Positions 1-5,527 of a stretch of DNA of 5,677 nt are shown piece after piece. Source of the stretch: an uncultured Clostridia bacterium (GTDB taxonomy: Bacteria > Bacillota > Clostridia > TANB77 > CAG-508); the NCBI GenBank assembly GCA_944392065.1, contig CALXVO010000080.1, positions 1 to 5,677 on the forward strand, read 5' to 3'. Numbering within the stretch: the stretch's first letter is position 1; each line of letters begins with the position of its first letter. Below the pieces are notes generated by a model. It was not told the origin of the DNA and made no database searches. It was given only the letters and a program-made list of their open reading frames with translations. Position numbers and translations under genes: made by a program.

Positions 1-3
1 CTT

Positions 4-98
4 ACAAAGTGTTTAACGAACTTTAGTGAGTTAATACACTTTGTGCGATGTTGGGGGCCGGAAACATAAAATTAAAACATACATTGCTCCGACATTTT
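4..98. other. Pair of adjacent imperfect hairpins, function unknown
   Basis: Two dyads lie side by side. The first pairs 4-17 with 30-44 (ACAAAGTGT with ACACTTTGT, then TTAAC with GTTAA), giving 14 pairs, one bulged T at 35 and a 12-nt loop. The second pairs 48-58 with 86-95 (ATGTTGGGG with CTCCGACAT plus a closing C-G), using two wobbles and one bulged G around a 27-nt A-rich loop, and is followed by TTTT. The GC-rich patch at 50-60 stands out in AT-rich surroundings. It could be the end of an upstream transcript, a weak terminator or a dispersed intergenic repeat; none can be decided here. No convincing coding frame crosses it: the minus strand offers only very short peptides and the plus strand only an open stretch entering from the left edge. 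Confidence 0.4.
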
Positions 99-145
99 AG
101 AATAGTCTGTCAGTAACACGCAAAGCATAAATTTCGCATATTATA

Positions 146-174
146 TTGAAAAACCTGCAAAAAAAGTATATAAT
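146..174 (+). promoter_or_regulatory. Sigma-A-type promoter for murC
   Basis: TTGAAA at 146-151 and TATAAT at 169-174 are separated by 17 bp, close to the housekeeping sigma consensus. Transcription would start near 181, giving a leader of about 50 nt before the murC ATG. I see no riboswitch-like fold in that short leader. Confidence 0.75.
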
Positions 175-216
175 ATTGTATGATTTAATTAGTTTTAAAA
201 CATAATATATTCGAAT

Positions 217-221
217 GGGGG
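217..221 (+). promoter_or_regulatory. Ribosome binding site of murC
   Basis: GGGGG lies 9 nt before the ATG at 231. It is a weaker match to the 16S rRNA tail than the sites of the other genes here. An out-of-frame ATG at 226 opens a five-codon frame ending at 243 and overlaps the murC start; it is closer to the GGGGG than is ideal and is probably not used. Confidence 0.5.
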
Positions 222-230
222 CAAAATGAA

Positions 231-1610
231 ATGGCAAATATAGAGGAATTAAAACAGTATAAGCGTATTCATTTAATTGGTATTGGTGGAGTAAGTATGA
301 GTGGAATTGCAGAGATTCTACATTATTGGGGATTTGTTGTTACTGGCTCCGATTCTTCTAGCTCCGAAACGACTGACAAATTAATAAAAAACCATATTCC
401 GGTTACGATCGGGCATGATTTACCTAACTTGGAAAGGGCTAATCTTGTTGTTTACAGTGCCGCAATTAAAAAGGACGATGTTGAATTAGTAAGAGCAAAA
501 GAATTAAACATTCCAATTATTGAAAGAGGTACTTTTTTAGGTATGCTCACAAAAGCATTTAAGAATACTATTTGTATCTCTGGTACACATGGAAAAACTA
601 CCACTACCTCTATGGTTTCTTTATGCTTCTTAGAAGCCTGCAAAGACCCTTCCATACAAGTTGGTGCTTATTTAAAACAATTAGATGGAAATTATAGAGT
701 TGGAAACAGCGAATATTTTATTATAGAAGCTTGTGAATATGTAGAAAGTTATTTAAAGCTATTTCCTAGAACAGAGGTTATTTTAAATATCGATAATGAT
801 CATCTAGATTATTTTGGAACATTAGAAAATATTGTAAAGTCATTTGGAAACTATGTAAAACTTCTTCCAGAAAATGGGCTTTTAGTTATCAATTGGGATG
901 ACCCAAACTGTAAATTAATTACTAGAAACACACTTGCAAAAGTCTTAACTTATGGCATTGAAAACGAAAACGCCAATTTTGTGGCTAGAAATATAACATT
1001 TAACAGAAATGGATTCCCTACTTTTGATGTATATTACAATAATAATTTCTATAAGACAATAAGTCTTTCTATTCCTGGAAGACATAATGTAATGAATGCC
1101 TTAGCTTGTATTGCAGTATGCCATGAATATGGAATAGAAAAAGAAGATATGAAAAATGCATTGCACAAATATACTGGCGCTCATAGAAGGTTTGAGTATA
1201 AAGGTAGCTTCAATAATGTTAATGTATATGATGATTACGGTCATCATCCTACTGAAATATTAGCAACCGCAAATGCCCTAAAGCAAAAAAAATATAATAA
1301 GTCTTGGGTTATTTTCCAACCCCATACTTATAGTAGAACGAAAAACTTATTAGATGATTTTGCTAATGTATTAACCAATTTTGATAATATTATTGTTACA
1401 GATATCTATGCAGCAAGGGAAAACAATGCGTACAATATTTCTTCAAAAGATTTAGTAGATAAAATAAAATTATTAGGACATGATGCTGTTTACATATCTG
1501 ATTTTAATGAAATCGCAACCTATGTAAAAGAACATGCACAATCTGGTGACATCGTTCTTACATTAGGTGCTGGAACTGTTACCAATATTGGTCCTATGCT
1601 AGTGGATTAA
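231..1610 (+). CDS. murC: UDP-N-acetylmuramate--L-alanine ligase
   Basis: MurC is the cytoplasmic ATP-dependent ligase that joins L-alanine to UDP-N-acetylmuramic acid, the first step of the peptidoglycan stem peptide. The 459-residue product has the normal family length and all three Mur-ligase domains. The N-terminal UDP-binding Rossmann domain begins with GIGGVSMSG (17-25). The central ATPase domain has the P-loop GTHGKTTT (118-125) and the DHLDYFG motif (190-196). Next come GRHNVMNA and GAHRRFE (from 316), then YDDYGHHPTE (333-342), the signature that separates MurC from MurD, MurE and MurF. The C-terminal domain has QPHTYSRT (363-370) and ends with GAGTVTNIG (446-454). The ATG start leaves a typical short N-terminus before the Rossmann strand. 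It has its own promoter at 146-174 and is followed, after a gap with another promoter, by a glycan polymerase. The identification is secure. Confidence 0.97.
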   Translation: MANIEELKQYKRIHLIGIGGVSMSGIAEILHYWGFVVTGSDSSSSETTDKLIKNHIPVTIGHDLPNLERANLVVYSAAIKKDDVELVRAKELNIPIIERGTFLGMLTKAFKNTICISGTHGKTTTTSMVSLCFLEACKDPSIQVGAYLKQLDGNYRVGNSEYFIIEACEYVESYLKLFPRTEVILNIDNDHLDYFGTLENIVKSFGNYVKLLPENGLLVINWDDPNCKLITRNTLAKVLTYGIENENANFVARNITFNRNGFPTFDVYYNNNFYKTISLSIPGRHNVMNALACIAVCHEYGIEKEDMKNALHKYTGAHRRFEYKGSFNNVNVYDDYGHHPTEILATANALKQKKYNKSWVIFQPHTYSRTKNLLDDFANVLTNFDNIIVTDIYAARENNAYNISSKDLVDKIKLLGHDAVYISDFNEIATYVKEHAQSGDIVLTLGAGTVTNIGPMLVD

Positions 1611-1630
1611 AATTAATAAAATATTAATTT
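1610..1630. repeat. AT-only inverted repeat after murC
   Basis: AAATTAATA (1610-1618) and TATTAATTT (1622-1630) form a perfect 9-bp dyad around AAA, beginning at the last base of the murC stop codon. With no G-C pairs and no following T-run it is unlikely to be an effective terminator, so some murC transcripts may continue into the next gene. It overlaps the -35 area of that gene's promoter. Confidence 0.4.
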
Positions 1631-1655
1631 ACTTTTGAATCTTCTATGGTATAAT
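1628..1655 (+). promoter_or_regulatory. Extended -10 promoter for the GT51 gene
   Basis: TATAAT at 1650-1655 is preceded directly by TGG, an extended -10 (TGn) element. A partial -35, TTTACT at 1628-1633, is 16 bp upstream. The start point near 1662 would leave only about 15 nt before the TTG start at 1677, just enough for the SD sequence. Confidence 0.65.
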
Positions 1656-1664
1656 ACTATTTAA

Positions 1665-1672
1665 GAGGTGAT
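1665..1672 (+). promoter_or_regulatory. Start-deciding ribosome binding site of the GT51 gene
   Basis: GAGGTGAT is an uninterrupted 8-nt match to the 16S rRNA anti-SD. It contains the in-frame GTG (1668) and most of the ATG (1671) that would otherwise be taken as starts, and it sits at proper distance from the TTG at 1677 (4 nt from its end, 8 nt from its GAGG core). Confidence 0.7.
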
Positions 1673-1676
1673 GCCT

Positions 1677-2396
1677 TTGAAAATAGTAAGAAATATACTA
1701 ATCACTATTCTAGTAATTGTTTTAATAACAGGAATTATTCTTTTTATTTATGGTGACAATATGTATAAAAAAGCATTAGATGGTTCCTCTTTAGAAGAAG
1801 TAGTAGTAGAAATACAAGCAGACCCTAGTTATGTATCTTATGAGGATTTACCGCAAAACTATATTAATGCTGTAATTTCAGTAGAAGACCATCGATTTAG
1901 AGAACATGGTGCTATTGATTTTATCGCAATTGGAAGAGCAATCTATGTTAATGTTACTAATTTTGCATTACTTGAAGGTGGAAGTACGATAACACAACAA
2001 GTTGCCAAAAATATTTTTTACATAACAGAAGAAAATCCTATTACCAGAAAAGCTGCTGAAATGATAACAGCATTTGATTTAGAGAATACTTATACTAAAA
2101 ACGATATTTTAGAATTATATGCAAATACAATCTATTTTGGTGATGGATATTATGGAATTGAAGAAGCATGTCAAGGTTACTTAGGCAAAAGTGCTACAGA
2201 GATGACTTTAGCAGATTGTACTATGATGGCAGGAGTTCCTAATGCACCAAGTGTATATGCTCCTACCGCAAATCCAGATTTAACAAGAAATCGTCAAGAA
2301 AAAGTAATTTCTACCATGGTAGAAAATGGCTATTTATCTGAAACAGACTCACAGCAATTGTTAAATAGTTTAGATACGTACTATAATCAATTTTAA
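1677..2396 (+). CDS. mtgA: Monofunctional peptidoglycan glycosyltransferase (GT51)
   Basis: This enzyme polymerises lipid II into glycan strands on the outer face of the membrane. The 239-residue product has a short basic N-terminus, one membrane anchor (about 7-25), then a single extracellular GT51 domain with its motifs in order: EDHRFREHGAID (70-81, E70 the expected catalytic glutamate), GGSTITQQVAKN (101-112), RKAAEMITAFDLE (124-136, second conserved glutamate E128), ILELYANTIYFGDGYYGIEEA (144-164) and MAGVPNAPSVYAP (184-196). No penicillin-binding transpeptidase domain follows; the stop codon and a terminator come soon after, so this is a natural monofunctional enzyme and not a broken class A PBP. 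The TTG at 1677 is chosen because upstream GTG (1668) and ATG (1671) lie inside the SD sequence; with those starts the protein would be 242 or 241 residues. The family call is firm; the symbol follows usual naming. Confidence 0.92.
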   Translation: MKIVRNILITILVIVLITGIILFIYGDNMYKKALDGSSLEEVVVEIQADPSYVSYEDLPQNYINAVISVEDHRFREHGAIDFIAIGRAIYVNVTNFALLEGGSTITQQVAKNIFYITEENPITRKAAEMITAFDLENTYTKNDILELYANTIYFGDGYYGIEEACQGYLGKSATEMTLADCTMMAGVPNAPSVYAPTANPDLTRNRQEKVISTMVENGYLSETDSQQLLNSLDTYYNQF

Positions 2397-2409
2397 TTTG
2401 TTCAAAATC

Positions 2410-2460
2410 GCCAAAAGATTTATTAGTTTTTATTCAATAAAAGCTAATAAATCTTTTGGC
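2410..2460. terminator. Bidirectional intrinsic terminator between convergent genes
   Basis: GCCAAAAGATTTATTAG (2410-2426) pairs perfectly with 2444-2460. TTTTTAT (2427-2433) pairs with ATAAAAG (2437-2443) using one G-U, closing on a TCA loop (2434-2436): 24 pairs in all. On the plus strand AATTTTT follows; on the minus strand GATTTTG follows. It starts 13 nt after the GT51 stop and lies 24 nt beyond the hemW stop, so it probably ends both transcripts. Confidence 0.9.
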
Positions 2461-2484
2461 AATTTTTAAATAGTATTTTATACT

Positions 2485-3657
2485 TTACACAAATTCCTCC
2501 CAAACTAAGTTAGCTAAGTCCAAACCTTTATTAGTTAATTTAATAATATCTCCATCAATTTCAATCAATTCTTCTTCTACCAATTTTTCAAGTTCTTTTC
2601 GATAGCTAAGGATAGGATTCTCTCCAAATTTAGATTTAAAATTTTGTATGGATATTCCTTCTATTTTTCTTAATCCCAACAACATAAACTCTTTCATTTT
2701 GCTCTCTTTATCTTGTTTTTCATGAAATACAAAATTTTCATTTTCTTCATTCGAGACAAAATTAGCTATATATTTTTCTATATTGTCGATATTGGAATAT
2801 CTAACATTATTAGTATAAGAATGTGCTGCCACACCAAAACCAATATACTCTTCTTGATTCCAACAAGATAAATTATGTTTTGATTCAAATCCTTTTTTTG
2901 CAAAGTTCGATATCTCGTAATGGATATATCCTGCTTTTTCTAATTTTCGTTTAGTTAGCCAATACATCTTTCTTTCCATTTCATCTTCTGGAAGAATTAT
3001 TTTATTTTCATTTAATTTCTCATAAAAAGGTGTACTTTCTTCTATTATTAATGAATACACAGAAATATGCTCTGGATTTAGTTCTATTATTCTATCTAAA
3101 CTTTCTTCTAAATCCGTTATTGTTTGTCTTGGAAGCCCTAACATTAAATCCACATTAATATTCTTAAAACCAGCATAACGTGCTAATTGGTATGTAGTTA
3201 AAAAATCTTCATAAGAATGGATTCTTCCAAGTATTTCTAGTAAAGCATTATGCGTTTCTTGTAATCCTATACTTAATCTATTAATACCACTTTTTTTGTA
3301 TGTAATAAGTTTTTCTTCACTAACCGTTCCTGGATTTACTTCTATCGTAGCTTCTACATCCTCTGCTATTAAATAGTTTTCTTTTATGCAATTCATTATC
3401 TGCAAAATGTGTTTACTTTCTATAACAGAAGGCGTTCCGCCTCCAATATAAATTGTTTTTACAACAGCTAAATCATCACGTCCGTTCTCATAATCGTGTC
3501 GATTTCCTTCTCCCACTTCCTTTATTTCATATTTTAGCCATTTCACATATTCATCTATTAAATTCTCTTTTCCTGCATACGATTTAAAATCACAATATTC
3601 ACATTTTTTTTTGCAGAATGGTATATGTATATATAATCCAACATTTTTCTGATTCAT
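2485..3657 (-). CDS. hemW: Radical SAM haem chaperone HemW
   Basis: HemW is a cytoplasmic radical SAM protein that binds haem and passes it to target enzymes; it was long misannotated as oxygen-independent coproporphyrinogen III oxidase. The 390-residue product has the usual length. IHIPFCKKKCEYCDF (10-24) gives the Cx3Cx2C iron-sulfur site (C15, C19, C22) followed by D-F; true HemN has an extra cysteine just after this motif. Further radical SAM motifs are GGGTPS (72-77), EVNPGT (106-111), INRLSIGLQ (125-133), DLMLGLPRQT (170-179) and HISVYSL (197-203). HNLSCW (261-266) and GFGVAAHS (273-280) are typical of HemW, and a small helical C-terminal domain follows from about 322. The ATG has AAAGGAG at 3664-3670, 6 nt upstream. 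It is last in the prmC-whiA-hemW row, 16 nt after whiA, and ends at the shared terminator. Its usual neighbours lepA and hrcA-grpE-dnaK are not here. Confidence 0.94.
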   Translation of the reverse strand: MNQKNVGLYIHIPFCKKKCEYCDFKSYAGKENLIDEYVKWLKYEIKEVGEGNRHDYENGRDDLAVVKTIYIGGGTPSVIESKHILQIMNCIKENYLIAEDVEATIEVNPGTVSEEKLITYKKSGINRLSIGLQETHNALLEILGRIHSYEDFLTTYQLARYAGFKNINVDLMLGLPRQTITDLEESLDRIIELNPEHISVYSLIIEESTPFYEKLNENKIILPEDEMERKMYWLTKRKLEKAGYIHYEISNFAKKGFESKHNLSCWNQEEYIGFGVAAHSYTNNVRYSNIDNIEKYIANFVSNEENENFVFHEKQDKESKMKEFMLLGLRKIEGISIQNFKSKFGENPILSYRKELEKLVEEELIEIDGDIIKLTNKGLDLANLVWEEFV

Positions 3658-3663
3658 TTATTA

Positions 3664-3670
3664 CTCCTTT
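3664..3670 (-). promoter_or_regulatory. Ribosome binding site of hemW
   Basis: AAAGGAG on the minus strand lies 6 nt before the ATG at 3657, inside the 16-nt gap after whiA. A strong site and no room for a promoter support translation from a shared transcript. Confidence 0.75.
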
Positions 3671-3673
3671 TTC

Positions 3674-4528
3674 TTATAACGACAAATTAATTAAAGTCTT
3701 AAGCCTATAATTCACTCCCGATTTTCCAATTGGTTCTTTTAGCATCTTGCCTAATTCTGTAAGGGATGCTTCTGGGTTTTCCACTCGTAAATTTGCTAAT
3801 TCTTTTAAATTATCTGGCAAATCATTAAATTTTCCATTTTGTTTCAACCTATTAATTGCATTTATTTGTTTTACTGCTGCACCTACAGTTTTGGCTAAAT
3901 TTGCTGTCTCACAATTCACAATACGATTCACATTATTTCGCATGTCCCTATATACTCTAATTTCTTCAAACTTCAATACTGAAGAACTTGCACCTATAAA
4001 TGCTAAAAATTTAGAAATCTCTTCCCCATCTTTTGAATAAATGGAACATTTATTCTCAGAGTTTAATATTTTAAAATTAATATCATAACTATTTAGAATT
4101 TCTATAATATTTTCTGCATTTTCTCTTGTTTTTAATATAGCTTCAATATGATACTTATTGTTTGGATTATTAATAGATCCACCACCTAAAAAAATACCTC
4201 TTATATATGCTTTTTGCTCTGCTTCCTCTTTAGTTAAATTATATTCTTTATATATTTCATTTATCTTTTTACTCTCATCTCTTGATATTGTTATATTAAA
4301 ATTTTTTCCTGAAATATCAATATTATATTTGAATACATTTAGATTCTTTAACAATTTACTAAATCGGTTTATATTATATTCACTTTCAGTAGAAAATTTT
4401 ATACAACCTCTCTCTGTTGATACATTTATGGTGCATAAATACCCATACATTTCCGCTTTAACACACTCTTTATTAGCAAGGTTACTTAGTTTACTTAACT
4501 CTTCTTTAACATCTGATGAAAATGACAC
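3674..4528 (-). CDS. whiA: DNA-binding regulator WhiA, short form
   Basis: WhiA is a conserved Gram-positive DNA-binding protein that combines a degenerate LAGLIDADG homing-endonuclease fold with a C-terminal helix-turn-helix. It controls sporulation genes in Streptomyces and affects division and chromosome segregation in Bacillus. The product has the family N-terminus MSFSSDVKEEL, the motif RGIFLGGGSINNP (110-122), FLAFIGASSSVLKFEEIRVYRDMRNNVNRIVNCETANLAKTV in the linker region (by motif: FEEIRVYRDMRN, then VNCETANL), and an HTH with LTELGKMLKEPIGKSGVNYRLK near the end. The GTG at 4528 is chosen because it reproduces the family start and lies 8 nt after the core of AAGGAAGTGA (4534-4543); the upstream GTG at 4537 is inside that SD. 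At 284 residues it is shorter than most members (about 300-330), the loss falling in the first half of the LAGLIDADG region. Its usual partners rapZ and yvcK are not adjacent. Confidence 0.93.
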   Translation of the reverse strand: MSFSSDVKEELSKLSNLANKECVKAEMYGYLCTINVSTERGCIKFSTESEYNINRFSKLLKNLNVFKYNIDISGKNFNITISRDESKKINEIYKEYNLTKEEAEQKAYIRGIFLGGGSINNPNNKYHIEAILKTRENAENIIEILNSYDINFKILNSENKCSIYSKDGEEISKFLAFIGASSSVLKFEEIRVYRDMRNNVNRIVNCETANLAKTVGAAVKQINAINRLKQNGKFNDLPDNLKELANLRVENPEASLTELGKMLKEPIGKSGVNYRLKTLINLSL

Positions 4529-4611
4529 TACTTTCACTTCCTTATCTTACTTGTTTTGCTTATTTTATTTTCTAATTCATCTTAACCGTTTTACTTGCCT
4601 TACTTCCTCTT
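4529..4611 (-). other. Purine-rich spacer between prmC and whiA
   Basis: Read on the minus strand, about 80 percent of these 83 nt are purines, with AAGTAAG or a close variant four times. I find no terminator stem and no convincing promoter pair, so readthrough from prmC is likely. The whiA SD lies at its 3' end. Confidence 0.4.
4534..4543 (-). promoter_or_regulatory. Start-deciding ribosome binding site of whiA
   Basis: AAGGAAGTGA matches the anti-SD complement AAGGAGGTGA at nine of ten positions. It contains the GTG at 4537 that opens the longest frame and is well spaced for the GTG at 4528. Confidence 0.7.
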
Positions 4612-5499
4612 CTATTCCTTATTTACTCTGCATTTTACTACTCTATCATTTAAATTTAAATCTTTTATACATTCAATATCCACATATTTATTACATTGTT
4701 TAAATAATTGTATTACCTCCTGTTTTTGATTATATCCAATCTCAAGCAAAACAAGCCCATTATTTTTTATATGTTGGTATGCTTCTTTGGCAATAATTCG
4801 ATAAAAATTTAGCCCATCTTCTCCCCCATCCAATGCAATGTGAGGCTCCCTTTGTACTTCTTGCGATAAACCTAAAATGGTCTCTGTTTCTATATATGGT
4901 GGGTTAGAAACAATAATATCAAAATTATCCTCCTTAATATTTTCAAACATATTTGATAAAATAAAATTTATTATAGAATTATTATCTTTTGCATTTTTCT
5001 TTGCTATTTCTATTGCTTTTTGACTTATATCACTTGCATAAATTTCTAAGTTAATCTCGTTATTTTTTACTCTATCTTTTAAACATTGACTAATAGCAAT
5101 TGCTATAGCTCCACTTCCAGTACATAAATCTAATATTTTTATATTAGTTCTATCCAATTCATTATATAATTCACTTATTCTTTCTAATGCCTCTTCTACT
5201 AAAATTTCTGTATCTGGTTGTGGTATTAAAACATTATCATCTACATAAAAATTAAGCCTCATAAATTCTTGTCTTTTTGTTATATATTGCACAGGCTTAC
5301 CATGTATAACATCTGTAATATATTCCCAAAATTTTTCTTCTACATCTTTCTTTACTCCAGCTTTATCATTTATTATAAGCTCCACTTTATTCATGCCTAA
5401 AGCATATTGTAATAATAAACCTGTTTTTATATCCGCTTCATCTACATTATTTTCTACTAACTTATCTTTTCCTAACTTTTTTAATTCTCGTATTGTCAA
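4612..5499 (-). CDS. prmC: Peptide chain release factor N5-glutamine methyltransferase
   Basis: PrmC uses S-adenosylmethionine to methylate the glutamine of the GGQ motif in release factors RF1 and RF2, improving translation termination. The 295-residue product has the family length. The N-terminal helical domain includes MTIRELKKLGKDKL and GKPVQYITKRQEF (from about 67), followed by LIPQPDTEILVEE (about 91-103); many homologues have R where this has Q94. The class I methyltransferase fold shows the SAM loop DLCTGSGAIAI (124-134), an acidic strand end in IYASDIS, and the substrate-glutamine motif NPPY (199-202). The TTG at 5499 is chosen because it gives the family N-terminus MTIREL and AAGGGG (5507-5512) lies 7 nt upstream; the frame stays open to a TTG at 5523 that would put the SD inside the gene. 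It begins about 30 nt after the 6S RNA end and leads an apparent operon with whiA and hemW. prfA, its common neighbour, is absent. Confidence 0.95.
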   Translation of the reverse strand: MTIRELKKLGKDKLVENNVDEADIKTGLLLQYALGMNKVELIINDKAGVKKDVEEKFWEYITDVIHGKPVQYITKRQEFMRLNFYVDDNVLIPQPDTEILVEEALERISELYNELDRTNIKILDLCTGSGAIAIAISQCLKDRVKNNEINLEIYASDISQKAIEIAKKNAKDNNSIINFILSNMFENIKEDNFDIIVSNPPYIETETILGLSQEVQREPHIALDGGEDGLNFYRIIAKEAYQHIKNNGLVLLEIGYNQKQEVIQLFKQCNKYVDIECIKDLNLNDRVVKCRVNKE

Positions 5500-5506
5500 A
5501 ATATTA

Positions 5507-5512
5507 CCCCTT
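5507..5512 (-). promoter_or_regulatory. Start-deciding ribosome binding site of prmC
   Basis: AAGGGG on the minus strand lies 7 nt before the TTG at 5499. The alternative in-frame TTG at 5523 has no SD of its own visible, because the sequence before it is the 6S RNA tail. Confidence 0.65.
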
Positions 5513-5527
5513 TTTATATACAATAAA

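Noticed and set aside
226..243. Five-codon leader frame overlapping the murC start
   Set aside because: It is very short, poorly spaced from the SD and without attenuator-like structure.
452..655. Minus-strand frame of 67 codons
   Set aside because: It is a shadow of the murC region around the P-loop, with no start signal.
1635..1655. TTGAAT at 1635-1640 as the -35 of the GT51 promoter
   Set aside because: The spacing to TATAAT would be only 9 bp; the extended -10 with TTTACT 16 bp upstream fits better.
1677..2396. Truncated class A penicillin-binding protein
   Set aside because: All GT51 motifs are present, the length fits monofunctional enzymes, and a strong terminator lies 13 nt after the stop; no transpeptidase remnant is visible.
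2485..3657. Annotation as coproporphyrinogen III dehydrogenase (HemN)
   Set aside because: After C15, C19 and C22 comes D-F, without the extra cysteine of HemN, and the later motifs are those of HemW.
3747..4040. Plus-strand frame of 97 codons
   Set aside because: It lies wholly antisense to the conserved C-terminal half of whiA and has no recognisable motif or start signal.
4524..4528. GACAC, the core of the Streptomyces WhiA binding site, at the whiA start codon
   Set aside because: A 5-base match is expected by chance in this length and has no second copy or dyad; not enough to propose autoregulation.
4158..4703. Plus-strand frame of 181 codons with a hydrophobic, membrane-like translation
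   Set aside because: It is antisense to whiA and the end of prmC. Its hydrophobic look follows from the A-rich sense strand, which reads as T-rich codons in reverse; there is no SD or family motif.
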